From positions 1 through 45,894 of the forward strand of contig NCCT01000011.1 of the NCBI GenBank assembly GCA_002279795.1: DNA of 45,894 nucleotides, read 5' to 3'. This DNA comes from Hydrogenophilales bacterium 12-61-10 (GTDB taxonomy: Bacteria; Pseudomonadota; Gammaproteobacteria; Burkholderiales; Thiobacillaceae). Below the pieces are notes generated by a model. That model was given only the letters and a program-made list of their open reading frames with translations. It was not told where the DNA came from and made no database searches. Shown piece by piece: positions 23,604 to 32,775 of this stretch (positions are counted from its first letter, which is position 1; each line of letters opens with the position of its first letter). The translations under genes and the position numbers were made by a program.

Positions 23604-24005
23604 TTATCGTGATTCCTGTTGCGGGTCGGATTGTTCCAGCACGACAAATGCCAGGACCCAATCGCCCTCATCCGATAGCGATACATGATGCCCGCCTACG
23701 CCGCGCGCCGCCAGCCAGGCGACAAGTTCGGGCGCGCATTGAAAATGCGGTTTGCCGAGCGCGTCGCGCGTCACGGCAAGGTTTTGCAGCGTCACCGGCG
23801 CGCGCAGTCCAGTCCCCGCCGCCTTGGCAAAGGCTTCCTTGGCGGCAAAGCTCTTTGCCAGAAACCGTCCCGGATCGCGGCTGCCCTGATAGCCCGCCTG
23901 TTCCGCCGGGGCAAGAATACGCTCGGCATAGGCTTCGCCAAAGCGTGCGAGGCCGCTGCGGATGCGACCGGCGTCGAGCAGGTCGGTACCGATGCCGTGA
24001 ATCAT
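23604..24005 (-). CDS. acpS: Holo-[acyl-carrier-protein] synthase
   Basis: The product has 133 residues. The two AcpS signatures are present: GIGTDLLDAGRI (Mg2+ aspartate at position 8) and RFLAKSFAAKEAFAKAAGTGLR (catalytic glutamate). It transfers 4'-phosphopantetheine from CoA to apo-ACP, an essential step for fatty acid synthesis. The C-terminal extension EQSDPQQESR is unusual but short. It lies ten bases after the radical SAM gene and about 30 bases before nagZ, all on the minus strand, so the three are probably co-transcribed. Confidence 0.96.
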   Translation of the reverse strand: MIHGIGTDLLDAGRIRSGLARFGEAYAERILAPAEQAGYQGSRDPGRFLAKSFAAKEAFAKAAGTGLRAPVTLQNLAVTRDALGKPHFQCAPELVAWLAARGVGGHHVSLSDEGDWVLAFVVLEQSDPQQESR

Positions 24006-24015
24006 CGCGCCGATC

Positions 24016-24873
24016 TCACAACGAAACCTTCACCGGCAGGCCGGCCGCGCGGATGCGTTCGGCAAAGGCTTCGAGCCATTCGGCAGGCAACGCGGACAGA
24101 TGGCTGGCCTGCGGCTGCAAGGACGGCCGCGCCAGCCCATACAGCAACACGCCTTGAACCGGGATGTTGTGTTGCACGATGCGCGCCACTGCAGCCAGAT
24201 AAGCGGCTTGTTCGACCTCGTCCGGCGGCGTGTCATCGCGTGCGAAGACGCAGGTTTGCAGCCAGGTCGGGCACAGGCCGGCAGCCAGTTTGAGGCGTTC
24301 GAACTGTTTGTCGGGGGAAATGCGGGTCTGGTTGATGGCGCGCATGCCGCTGGCCATCGCGCTGTCGAACTTGAACCAGACTTCGCCGTTCAGGGCCGCC
24401 ATTTTCGCCAGGCCGTCCCGCACGCGTGGGCGGTCGATCAGGCTGCCGTTGGTGATCAGCACCAGTTTGATCTTGCCGATCAAATCGAGCTCGGTCATCA
24501 CCTGGCCGATCAGCTCGATCACCTGCGGAAACGCTCGGGCACTGGTCGGCTCGCCGTTGCCCGACAGCGCAATGTCGTTCAGCCGCCGGGCGCCTTCCGG
24601 GACCCGGGTCTGCATGAAATCGCCGTGCAGGATGTCGGCGAGCAGCGCGCGCAGCTCGGCCTCCAGCTGCGCCAGGTTGATTTCCGGCGCCGTGCCGCGC
24701 ACCAGATCCGGCACCTGGCAATACACGCACGCCCAGTTGCAGGCGTTGTTGGGATTGAGGTTGATGCCAACCGACACCCCGCCTGCGCGCCGCGACACGA
24801 CCGGATACACATAGGTCATCCCCGCGCTGTCGCGGTCGTGGTTGACGGGAGTCAGAGGGGTGGTTGCAGTCAT
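24016..24873 (-). CDS. Radical SAM protein of unknown substrate
   Basis: The product has 285 residues from the ATG at 24873; a later ATG (residue 19, MTYVYPVVS) is also possible. The radical SAM cluster motif CNWACVYC (Cys45, Cys49, Cys52) is followed by IALSGNGEPTSA, the GGE-like SAM-binding region, and VLITNGSLIDRPRV. There is no auxiliary cysteine cluster and no B12 or TRAM domain. Similar stand-alone proteins exist widely in proteobacteria without assigned reaction. Its position upstream of acpS and nagZ gives no clear hint. Confidence 0.85.
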   Translation of the reverse strand: MTATTPLTPVNHDRDSAGMTYVYPVVSRRAGGVSVGINLNPNNACNWACVYCQVPDLVRGTAPEINLAQLEAELRALLADILHGDFMQTRVPEGARRLNDIALSGNGEPTSARAFPQVIELIGQVMTELDLIGKIKLVLITNGSLIDRPRVRDGLAKMAALNGEVWFKFDSAMASGMRAINQTRISPDKQFERLKLAAGLCPTWLQTCVFARDDTPPDEVEQAAYLAAVARIVQHNIPVQGVLLYGLARPSLQPQASHLSALPAEWLEAFAERIRAAGLPVKVSL

Positions 24874-24930
24874 GGCGAGCGGTTCGGTGCGATACGACAG
24901 GATTCAGTAAGGGTGCGGCTGGGCGACAAT

Positions 24931-24962
24931 GAAACAGGCCGCTGTCCGTAGCGGCCTGTTTC
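24931..24962 (-). terminator. Rho-independent terminator after the phoH-like gene
   Basis: GAAACAGGCCGCT (24931-24943) pairs perfectly with AGCGGCCTGTTTC (24950-24962) across a six-base loop. It lies 57 bases after the stop of the PIN-PhoH gene and before the radical SAM gene; the outer A/T pairs give a short U-run at the 3' side. Confidence 0.85.
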
Positions 24963-25019
24963 GATTTGGACATTCGATTTATACACCAGAAGACCGCCAC
25001 GTCAGGCGGCGGTCCGGGG

Positions 25020-26417
25020 TTATAGCACTTCGGCCGCGAAATCGGCCAGCCTTGAACGCTCGCCGCGCTGCAGGGTGACATGACCGTTGTGCGGCCAGCC
25101 CTTGAAGTGGTCGACCACATAGGTGAGGCCGGAACTGCCTTCGGTGAGGTAGGGCGTGTCGATCTGCGAGATGTTGCCCAGACAGACCACCTTGGTGCCG
25201 GGGCCGGCGCGGGTGATCAGGGTTTTCATCTGCTTGGAGGTGAGGTTTTGCGCCTCGTCGATGATCAGGAACTTGTTGAGGAAGGTGCGGCCGCGCATGA
25301 AGTTCAGTGATTTGACCTTGATGCGCGAACGGATCAGGTCCTGCGTCGCGGCACGGCCCCAGTCACCGGCCTCGTCGTCGGTCTTGTTCAGCACGTCGAG
25401 GTTGTCTTCCAGCGCGCCCATCCACGGCGTCATTTTTTCTTCCTCGGTGCCTGGCAGAAATCCGATGTCCTCGCCGACCGGGACGGTGACGCGGGTCATG
25501 ATGATTTCGCTGTAGATTTTCTTGTCGAGCACCTGGGCAAGTGCGGAGGCCAGCGTCAGCAGCGTCTTGCCGGTGCCGGCTTGTCCCAGCAGGCTGACAA
25601 AATCGATCTCGGGATCCATCAACACGTTGAGCGCAAAGTTCTGCTCGCGGTTGCGCGCGGTAATCCCCCAGACGTTGTTCTTCTGGTGGCTGTAGTCCTT
25701 GACCGTGACCAGCTCGGCCTGCTTGCCTTCGACCTTGAGCACCTTGGCATAGAGCGGGTTGGGGCCTTCCTGATAGACGAATTCGTTAGGCAGAAAATCT
25801 GCCGCCATCGGTCCTTTGAGGCGGTAGTAAGTGTGGCCGGCGGCCTGCCAGGATTCCATGCCCTTGCCGTGGGTGTCCCAGAAGTTGGCGGGCAGTTCGA
25901 GCACGCCGGGGTACAGCAGGTCGGTGTCTTCCAGCACCTTGTCGTTGGAATAATCTTCGGCAGGCAACCCCAGGGTGCGTGCCTTGATCCGCATGTTGAT
26001 GTCTTTCGACACCAAAATGACCTGTCGCTTGGGGAAGTGCCGCGACAAGAACAGCACCACGCCGAGAATCTGGTTGTCGACCTTGCTGGTGGGCAAACTC
26101 AGCGGGATGTCGCCAGTGATCGCCTGCGTCTGCAAAAAAAGTTTGCCGGTCGCAGCGCCGTGGCTATGCGGGGCGATCGGCACGCCTTCCTCGATGGTGT
26201 CGAGCTTGCTCACCATTTCGTCGAGAAAGCGGCTGGCCTGGCGGGCGTTGCGCGACACCTCCGTCATGCCCTTCTTGTGCTGGTCTAGCTCTTCCAGCGT
26301 GGCGATCGGCACGTAGATGTCGTGCTCTTCAAAGCGGAACAGACTGGTCGGATCGTGCATCAGCACGTTGGTATCCAACACGAACAGCTTGGTCTTGGCA
26401 GGGGCTTTTCTCGGCAT
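25020..26417 (-). CDS. PhoH-family ATPase with N-terminal PIN domain (PhoH2 type)
   Basis: The product has 465 residues. Residues about 10-150 form a PIN domain (LFVLDTNVLMHDP with Asp15, IATLEELDQHKKG, VILVSKDINMRIKA), giving the acidic quartet of a ribonuclease. Residues about 255-465 form a PhoH helicase-like ATPase with Walker A LLGQAGTGKTLLT, Walker B FLIIDEAQN and a late arginine motif. Known PhoH2 proteins are RNA helicases/ribonucleases. There is no separate antitoxin upstream, which is usual outside mycobacteria. A strong terminator follows. Confidence 0.93.
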   Translation of the reverse strand: MPRKAPAKTKLFVLDTNVLMHDPTSLFRFEEHDIYVPIATLEELDQHKKGMTEVSRNARQASRFLDEMVSKLDTIEEGVPIAPHSHGAATGKLFLQTQAITGDIPLSLPTSKVDNQILGVVLFLSRHFPKRQVILVSKDINMRIKARTLGLPAEDYSNDKVLEDTDLLYPGVLELPANFWDTHGKGMESWQAAGHTYYRLKGPMAADFLPNEFVYQEGPNPLYAKVLKVEGKQAELVTVKDYSHQKNNVWGITARNREQNFALNVLMDPEIDFVSLLGQAGTGKTLLTLASALAQVLDKKIYSEIIMTRVTVPVGEDIGFLPGTEEEKMTPWMGALEDNLDVLNKTDDEAGDWGRAATQDLIRSRIKVKSLNFMRGRTFLNKFLIIDEAQNLTSKQMKTLITRAGPGTKVVCLGNISQIDTPYLTEGSSGLTYVVDHFKGWPHNGHVTLQRGERSRLADFAAEVL

Positions 26418-26544
26418 GATTTTCGTCGGCTGGTCTCGGGTGGGTGGAGGGTGGCTTCAATCCTATATCAGGCTGAAGGCGGGGTGTTTACAGCAACCGG
26501 CAGGGCTGCCGAGGCGGCGGCTATCGAGCGCAAACCTGAACCGG

Positions 26545-27015
26545 TCATTCGGCCGCACCGGCAGGGGCTTCACCAGTCGTTGCCGGGATGCGGCGCGCGC
26601 CGTCGAAGCGGTCGCGCCAGTAAGGGTCGTTGAGGCTGGACACCATGACCTTGCCGGTCCGGCTACTGGCGGCATGCACGAAGCGGTCATCGCCGAGGTA
26701 AATGCCGACATGGGAAAACGCGCTGCGCAGCGTGTTGAAGAACACCAGATCGCCCGGTTGCAGTTCGGACTGGGCCAGCATGCGGGTGGCCTGGCTGATG
26801 GCGATACTGGTGCGTGGCAGCAGCACGCCCAGCGTTTGCTTGACGACATGACCCACGAAGCCGCTGCAGTCGAGTCCGGTGTCGGGTGAATCGCCGCCCA
26901 TGCGATACGGGCTGCCTACCAGGCTGACGGCGTACATGGGAATGTCTTCGGGCGGCGCGTCGGCATGGACGGCGGACGTCAGCAGTAGCGCCAGTAACAA
27001 AAGGGCAGGCTTCAT
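26545..27015 (-). CDS. Exported C40 (NlpC/P60) peptidoglycan endopeptidase
   Basis: The product has 156 residues with a signal peptide (MKPALLLLALLLTSAVHA-DAP). The NlpC/P60 domain follows: GSPYRMGGDSPDTGLDCSGFV with the catalytic cysteine, LQPGDLVFF, and SHVGIYLGDDRFVHAAS, which provides the two catalytic-site histidines. It cleaves peptide stems of peptidoglycan in the periplasm. It is a compact single-domain member; lack of a lipobox points to a soluble protein. The 127 bases between it and the PhoH gene (26418-26544) contain nothing recognisable. Confidence 0.92.
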   Translation of the reverse strand: MKPALLLLALLLTSAVHADAPPEDIPMYAVSLVGSPYRMGGDSPDTGLDCSGFVGHVVKQTLGVLLPRTSIAISQATRMLAQSELQPGDLVFFNTLRSAFSHVGIYLGDDRFVHAASSRTGKVMVSSLNDPYWRDRFDGARRIPATTGEAPAGAAE

Positions 27016-27122
27016 CGGATACTAATCTGCTCTATATTGACAGCAGGCAACGGCCATGAGCGAAGGATCTTGAATCCCGGCCGGCACGCTTGCCTGGCCG
27101 ATTAAATCTTGAGGATCGAACC

Positions 27123-27806
27123 ATGAATAGCACCTCCACACCGGACGAAAGCAGTATCCCGGATAACACCCAGCTCGCGCAATGGCACGATGAAGCGGAA
27201 GCCGCCGCAGCTACGCCCGATCTGCACGAACGCGTGCGCGACCTGACGGCGCGCGCGCTGCGCGACCGGCGCTTGACGCTGGAAGAGTTGCGCGCGATTG
27301 TCGGCGCGATCAGTTCGGGCGTCGGCAGCGGCCTTGCCGCACGCGGGGGCGAAATGAAAGAGGGCCTGAAGCAGGCCGTGTCCGGGCTGGATGAGGCGGT
27401 CGGCAGCGCGGCTCAAAACATTTCCTACACCTTGCGCGAAGCTGTCAGCCAGGGCAAAGCCTTCAAGGACGAGGAACTCAAGTCCAGCCTGGAACAGCTG
27501 CGCGACCTGGAAGCCCAGTTTGTCGACACGCTGAAGCAGACGGCCAGACAGTCGGGCGGCAAGCTCAAGGAAGAGCTCGAATACCTGAGCGACCATCTGA
27601 AGCACAGCGGCACCCGTACCGGTGTACAGGTGCGTGAGGCCCTGCAGCAAATGGTGAGCGGACTGAAAAGCAGCGGCGAGGCCGGGCGTTCCGGCTTGTC
27701 CGAATCAGCCAGCACGGCCACCGAGCGTTTGTCCAAGGTGGCGAGCGGCGTGCTGGAAGCCGTGTCGGAATCTCTCAAGCGGCAAAGCGATCGCCTGCGC
27801 TCCTGA
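27123..27806 (+). CDS. Alanine-rich helical protein (DUF6781-like)
   Basis: The product has 227 residues from the ATG at 27123 with GAGGATCGAACC upstream. It is almost entirely predicted helix, polar, without signal or membrane segment. Residues 35-65 include VRDLTARALRDRRLTLEEL, followed by repeated amphipathic helices with a regular GLDEAVGSAAQNISYTLREA, then LEAQFVDTLKQTARQSGGK pattern resembling phasin-like or LEA-like bundles. From memory, related sequences are listed as DUF6781, function unknown. It may coat granules or act as a structural helper, which is inference. It lies about 105 bases before the UbiB-family gene on the same strand. Confidence 0.7.
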   Translation: MNSTSTPDESSIPDNTQLAQWHDEAEAAAATPDLHERVRDLTARALRDRRLTLEELRAIVGAISSGVGSGLAARGGEMKEGLKQAVSGLDEAVGSAAQNISYTLREAVSQGKAFKDEELKSSLEQLRDLEAQFVDTLKQTARQSGGKLKEELEYLSDHLKHSGTRTGVQVREALQQMVSGLKSSGEAGRSGLSESASTATERLSKVASGVLEAVSESLKRQSDRLRS

Positions 27807-27850
27807 CAGCGGCGCTGTGGGTTTGACGGTTCCTTGGTCAAGCCTGACTG

Positions 27851-27873
27851 GCCGACAGCGAAATGCTGTCGGC
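27851..27873 (+). terminator. Hairpin after the DUF6781-like gene
   Basis: GCCGACAGC (27851-27859) and GCTGTCGGC (27865-27873) form a perfect nine-base stem with a five-base loop. There is no T-run after it, so it may be a weak terminator or an mRNA 3' stabiliser. Confidence 0.5.
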
Positions 27874-27912
27874 TACACTCCGGGTCATGACTGACTCCGC
27901 TAATTAATTTCA

Positions 27913-29592
27913 ATGCTTTGGGAAACCATTTCGGTCGTGCGCGACCTGCCGCGATTGCACGAAATCGCCTCGGTGATGATCAGGTATGGCTGGGGTGACC
28001 TGGTACGCGTGCTGGGAATCAGCGGCGTGCTGGAGCGGGCCGGGCGCATCCTGCACTGGCACAGCACCAGCGAAATCAGCCAGCTCGAAGCGCCCGTGCG
28101 CATTCGCCGCGCGCTGGAGGAGCTAGGTCCGACTTTCGTCAAGCTGGGGCAACTGCTGGCGACGCGGGTGGACATGTTTCCGCCGCACTGGATCGTTGAA
28201 TTCGAAAAGCTGCACAGCCAGGTGCCGCCCGTGCCCTACGAAGCCCTGCACGCGGACCTGGTGGCGGCGATCAAGGGTGAACCGGGCGAGATGTTCGCCT
28301 CGTTCGATCCGATCCCGCTGGCCGCCGCTTCGATTGCGCAGGTCTATCGCGCCACCCTCAAGGATGGCACGCCGGTTGTCATCAAAATCCGCCGTCCCGG
28401 AATCGAAAATGTGATCAAGGCGGATCTGCGCATACTCGAGCACATTGCCCGGCTGCTCGATAGTGAAATGCCGGATTCCCGGCGATACGACCCGATTCAT
28501 ATCGTCGCGCAGTTTGGCCGCTCGCTGAATCGCGAACTCGACCTGGCGAAAGAGGCGCGCAATATCGACCAGTTCGCGCGGCATTTTGCCGACGATCCGC
28601 TGGTCAAGATCCCCAAGGTGTTCTGGGCGTTCAGCAATAGCCGGGTCAATGTGCAGGAAGAGATCATCGGCAAGTCGGGCGTGTCGCCGGACAAGCTGCG
28701 CGAAGAAGGACTCGACCCCAAGTTGCTGGCCGCGCGCGGTGCCGACCTGGTGTTGCGGATGGTGCTCGAACACGGCTATTTCCATGCCGATCCGCACCCG
28801 GGCAACGTGCTGTTCCTGCCGGACAACCGCATCGGCATGATCGACTTCGGCATGGTCGGCATGCTGACCCATGCCCGTCGCAACCAGATCGTCGACCTGC
28901 TGCATGCCCTGACAGCCAAGGACGAGCAGGCGCTGCTGCAGGTGCTGGTCGACTGGAGCGGCGACTCGGTGCTGGACGAAGACCGGCTGGCTTACGACGT
29001 GGCCGAGCTGATGCAAAGCTATGACGATCTGCAATTGAAGGATGTACAGATCGGTGCGCTGCTCAACGACATCACCGCGCTGATGCGCGAAAACAACCTG
29101 GCGCTACCGGCCGACTTGACCCTGCTGTTCAAGACCCTGATCACGCTCGAAGGACTGGGGCAGCAACTCGATCCAGAGTTCCACATGATCGACCATGTGA
29201 CGCCGTTTGTGGAACGCATCATCCACCAGCGCTTCACCCCGCAGGCACTGCTGGCGCGCGGTCGTAAAAGCCTGCGCGAGACGCTGGAAGTGCTGGCTGA
29301 TGTGCCGCGCGATCTGCGCACGTTGTTGCGCGACATGCGGCGGGGGCGGGTCAAGATCGATCTCGACCTGAAACGGCTGGACAGCTTTGGACAGCAACTC
29401 GACCGCGCCAGCAATCGCCTGACGATGGGGATACTGACGGCTTCGCTGGTGGTGGGTTCCAGCATCATCATGACCGTGCAGGGCGGCCCTCAGCTATTGG
29501 GCTTGCCGTTCTTTGGCTTGCTGGGTTTTTTGATCGCTTTTTTCAACAGTCTGTGGATCCTGTTTTCCATCTGGCGGTCGGGCAAGCACTGA
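27913..29592 (+). CDS. UbiB/ABC1 (ADCK) family kinase-like protein
   Basis: The product has 559 residues. Family-specific features are the KxGQ motif TFVKLGQLLATR (Lys77-Gly79-Gln80), the alanine-rich nucleotide loop LAAASIAQVYRA, the catalytic-loop equivalent YFHADPHPGNVLF and the metal aspartate in GMIDFGMVG. Two C-terminal membrane helices (about 510-555) anchor it in the inner membrane. UbiB proteins have ATPase activity and support ubiquinone synthesis or lipid handling. The gene lacks ubiE/ubiJ neighbours, so it could be a second UbiB-like copy rather than the canonical one; the symbol is therefore left blank. It converges on the GGDEF-EAL gene with nine bases between the stops. Confidence 0.9.
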   Translation: MLWETISVVRDLPRLHEIASVMIRYGWGDLVRVLGISGVLERAGRILHWHSTSEISQLEAPVRIRRALEELGPTFVKLGQLLATRVDMFPPHWIVEFEKLHSQVPPVPYEALHADLVAAIKGEPGEMFASFDPIPLAAASIAQVYRATLKDGTPVVIKIRRPGIENVIKADLRILEHIARLLDSEMPDSRRYDPIHIVAQFGRSLNRELDLAKEARNIDQFARHFADDPLVKIPKVFWAFSNSRVNVQEEIIGKSGVSPDKLREEGLDPKLLAARGADLVLRMVLEHGYFHADPHPGNVLFLPDNRIGMIDFGMVGMLTHARRNQIVDLLHALTAKDEQALLQVLVDWSGDSVLDEDRLAYDVAELMQSYDDLQLKDVQIGALLNDITALMRENNLALPADLTLLFKTLITLEGLGQQLDPEFHMIDHVTPFVERIIHQRFTPQALLARGRKSLRETLEVLADVPRDLRTLLRDMRRGRVKIDLDLKRLDSFGQQLDRASNRLTMGILTASLVVGSSIIMTVQGGPQLLGLPFFGLLGFLIAFFNSLWILFSIWRSGKH

Positions 29593-29601
29593 GCGGCGGA
29601 T

Positions 29602-31785
29602 TCAATCTGGCTGCGCGTCACCGCTTTTAGTTGCGGCAAGATGCGCAATCAGCTCATCGAGTGGCAGCGGGTGCGCCAGCAAAAAGCCCTGAACGTGCGC
29701 GAAGCCCAGGCTTTCGACCAGACGCAACGCTGCTTCGGTTTCGACGCCTTCCGCAGTCAATGAATAGCCCGCGCTGATCATCATGCGCGCAAAGTCCGCC
29801 ACGACCTGCGCGCCACGGCTGCTGTCTTCCAGCTTGCGGATCAGCGAAATATCAAACTTGATCACGTCCACCGGCAAGTCGGCCAGGTAGCGCAGCGGCG
29901 AATGCCCTGTCCCGAAGTCGTCCATCGCGATGCGGTATTGCGCCGTGCGCAGCAAGTCGAGATAGGCGCTGGCCTCGGCTACCTGGGTGATCAGCGAGGT
30001 TTCGGCGATCTCGATCATCAGCGGGTGGCGCGTGTTGTGACGTGATAGCTCCAGCAGATAAGAGACGATTTCAGGCTGCGAAATGCTTTGCGCCGTCAGG
30101 TTGATGGCCACGCCGACACCGGCTTGCAGCCGCTTGGACGACAGGTCGAGGTCGACCTGCTGCAGCACGGCAAGATCGAAGCCCGTTTCCAGCCGCCGGG
30201 TGCTGACGACCGGCAGAAACGCTTCCGGCAGGATCAGGGTGTTGTGGTGGCGAATGCGCGCCAGGGCTTCGTAGTATTTGATTTCGAGGCTGGGCAGGCT
30301 GTGTATCGGCTGGTAATGCATTTCGATCATGCCGGGCGTGGCCAGGGCCTGGAACACGGCACTGGTTTCGCGGCTCGCCACCAGGGTTTGCGAGGCACGC
30401 TCAACATCGTCGCCAAACAAGGCCACGCGGTTGCGTCCGGGTTGCTTGGCGGTGTACATGGCGATATCGGCCTGTTTGGGCAGATCGTCGATGTGATTGA
30501 TCTGATCGGCCTCGCAAAAGGCGATACCGATGCTGATGCTGATGGGCTCGTTGATGCCCAGATCGCTGAATTTCTTGGCGTCGAGCAGGCTCTGGCAGCG
30601 TTGTGCGATCTGCCGGGCCTGAGCCGGCGTGGTGCGCAACAGGATGGCAGCAAACTCGTCCCCACCCAGCCGGTACAAACGGTCGTTGGCACGCAGCGCC
30701 ATGACCAGTGCATCGGCGATGAGCGTGAGCACGCGGTCGCCTTTTTCGTGGCCATAGGTGTCGTTGATGCTCTTGAAACGGTCGCAGTCGAACAGCAAGA
30801 AGGCCACGCCCTGCGGAACCGCTTTGACTTCTTCGCGCAAGCGCGTCCAGTCTTCTTCGTAGGCGCGCCGGTTGTAACAGTCCGTCAGGACATCGTGACG
30901 AATGTTTTCCAGTTCGCTGACCTGCATCGAGCGGGGCGGGTCGGGAACCGGCTCGAACCGGCCCTGACGCATGGCATCGATGTCCTCCGACAATTGCCGC
31001 AGCGGCCGCACCAGCAGCCGGTTGTGCGCGATAAAACCCAGCAAGGCCGTCAAGATCAGCAAGACAAGCAGGGCCAGCAGCGCGCGCGAGAACACGGCCT
31101 GGAAACGCGTCTGCTCGGGGCTGACGCGGGCATCGAAGCTGATTTTGTCGAGCAGTTCGGCGCTGGGCAGGCTGGCGCCGGGTTGCAGCTTCAGCTTGAT
31201 GCTGGCGGGGTCGGTAAAGCGGAAATTGCTCTGGTTCAACAATTCCGGCATGTAGTTCAGGCGGATCAGGCCGTGCCCGCTCAGTGCCAGCCGCCGACCA
31301 TCGCTATAAACCGGGAATGCGTAATAAAGCACGACGCTGCCCGCCTCGTTGCGCAGCCAGCTGGTCGGGAAATGCGGAGAAATCTCGTTCGGCAGTCTGG
31401 CCGGAAAGCTGTTTTTCGGGTTGTGGGCAGCCAGCAGGGCATCTGTTTGATCGTAAAGCGCGATCTGTGCAAAGCGGCTGAGCATGCCGCTTTCATAGAC
31501 GCGCTGATCCCGCCAGTAGGCGTAATACTCAGGCACGGCCAACTGTTGACGGGTTTCATCCCAGCGGGCCAGCGTGTCGGCCTGGTTTTTGATGCGGCTC
31601 GACAGCTGTTCGACGGCCGTGGCCAACTCGGCCCGTGCTGCAGCCTGGTTGGTGTGCATCAGGTTGCGCGAAATGCCGCGCATCTCGTGAAGTGCAAATC
31701 CGCCAACCAGGCTCATCAGCAACAGCGCGCTGCTGATGAAAATCAGGGCGAGTTGCCTGATCGGGACCGAGGTGGGCCACTTCAT
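29602..31785 (-). CDS. Membrane-bound diguanylate cyclase/phosphodiesterase (sensor-GGDEF-EAL)
   Basis: The product has 727 residues. Two membrane helices (about 11-33 and 233-254) enclose a periplasmic CHASE4-like sensor, followed by a short HAMP-like segment. The GGDEF domain has an intact GGDEF (374-378) and an intact I-site RAND (365-368) five residues before it, so cyclase activity with product inhibition is predicted. The EAL domain keeps EAL (506-508), DDFGTG (622-627) and the closing QGFLLAHPLPLDEL. Both catalytic sites appear complete, so it may be bifunctional. Its start overlaps the stop of the alpha/beta hydrolase gene by four bases, which couples translation of the two. Confidence 0.93.
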   Translation of the reverse strand: MKWPTSVPIRQLALIFISSALLLMSLVGGFALHEMRGISRNLMHTNQAAARAELATAVEQLSSRIKNQADTLARWDETRQQLAVPEYYAYWRDQRVYESGMLSRFAQIALYDQTDALLAAHNPKNSFPARLPNEISPHFPTSWLRNEAGSVVLYYAFPVYSDGRRLALSGHGLIRLNYMPELLNQSNFRFTDPASIKLKLQPGASLPSAELLDKISFDARVSPEQTRFQAVFSRALLALLVLLILTALLGFIAHNRLLVRPLRQLSEDIDAMRQGRFEPVPDPPRSMQVSELENIRHDVLTDCYNRRAYEEDWTRLREEVKAVPQGVAFLLFDCDRFKSINDTYGHEKGDRVLTLIADALVMALRANDRLYRLGGDEFAAILLRTTPAQARQIAQRCQSLLDAKKFSDLGINEPISISIGIAFCEADQINHIDDLPKQADIAMYTAKQPGRNRVALFGDDVERASQTLVASRETSAVFQALATPGMIEMHYQPIHSLPSLEIKYYEALARIRHHNTLILPEAFLPVVSTRRLETGFDLAVLQQVDLDLSSKRLQAGVGVAINLTAQSISQPEIVSYLLELSRHNTRHPLMIEIAETSLITQVAEASAYLDLLRTAQYRIAMDDFGTGHSPLRYLADLPVDVIKFDISLIRKLEDSSRGAQVVADFARMMISAGYSLTAEGVETEAALRLVESLGFAHVQGFLLAHPLPLDELIAHLAATKSGDAQPD

Positions 31786-32630
31786 GAGGCGGCGGGGAGC
31801 GTCTTCAGGAAGTTGAGGTTGTGTTCGAGCAGGTCGAACTCATGTTCGGCATCCATGAAATGGTTGGCGCCCTTGACGTAGACCATCGGTGCCTGCACGT
31901 GCTGCAAGGCCTTGCCCCAGTTGCGGCCGATCAGCTGGTCGGCATCGCCCATGATCAGTTGCATGCGAACGGGAACGGTCTTCACGGCGGCCAGCGTGCG
32001 TGGCTGGTCCCACTCGACATAGGACAGCAGGTCGCCAGGCGGCGCAGCGTATTTGTTGCAAAGTGAAATGTTCTGGGTGACCAGCGCGTTTTGCTTGCGT
32101 TGTATGCGGTCCTTCAACTGGGCGATCAGGGCGCTGCGCGAAGTGGAGCCGATTCGGGTCTCAATCAGCGAGGTTCCGACGTAGGCCTTGACGGCCGGAT
32201 CGGGGCGGGCGTTCAGATAAGCCAGCAGTTGCAGGCTGCCAAAGCTGTGGCCAAACAACACGATGCGCGGGTGGCCCCGCGATTTTAGCCAGGCTACCCA
32301 GCGCGTGATCTCGGCGATGTCTTCCTCCATGTTGTGATGGTGGATGGCTTCACACGCCAGGCTTTGTCTTCGGTTGGGGATGTTCAGGCTGAGCGTGGGC
32401 AGCAACACCGTATAGCCTTCATCGTGCAGGCTGCTGCCAACTGTTGCGACGGTGCGGAACTCGCGTGTCTGCAAAAACCCATGCAGCAGCAGCACAGCTG
32501 GCTTGCTGCGGTCACCGACCAGGTATTCGGCGCTGGCGCGGATTCCCGGCCGCATGTCGAGATCGACGATCGCAGCGTGGGCCACGAAGGGAAACAGCCA
32601 GAACAGCAAGAAAATCGATCGAATACGCAT
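31782..32630 (-). CDS. Exported alpha/beta hydrolase
   Basis: The product has 282 residues from the ATG at 32630, which places a signal peptide at the very N-terminus (MRIRSIFLLFWLFPFVAHA-AIV); an in-frame ATG ten codons upstream is possible. The fold is clear: oxyanion region LLLHGFLQTREF, nucleophile elbow GHSFGS, an acid in MGDADQLIG and a histidine in GANHFMDAE. The substrate is unknown; serine esterase or lipase-like activity in the periplasm is likely. The stop overlaps the start of the GGDEF-EAL gene by four bases, so the hydrolase gene is first in the pair. Confidence 0.85.
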   Translation of the reverse strand: MRIRSIFLLFWLFPFVAHAAIVDLDMRPGIRASAEYLVGDRSKPAVLLLHGFLQTREFRTVATVGSSLHDEGYTVLLPTLSLNIPNRRQSLACEAIHHHNMEEDIAEITRWVAWLKSRGHPRIVLFGHSFGSLQLLAYLNARPDPAVKAYVGTSLIETRIGSTSRSALIAQLKDRIQRKQNALVTQNISLCNKYAAPPGDLLSYVEWDQPRTLAAVKTVPVRMQLIMGDADQLIGRNWGKALQHVQAPMVYVKGANHFMDAEHEFDLLEHNLNFLKTLPAAS

Positions 32631-32775
32631 ATTGGAGTGATCTGGGTTGGAAGCCTGCATACAAGATTACGGCATAAACCCCCAATTTCTATAGGCTGAT
32701 TTCATCGCGGCAGGCGCCGCTTGGGGGGGTGTTACACTCCAGCCCGAAATTTGGCGTAAGTAATGTCTGGCCTGG

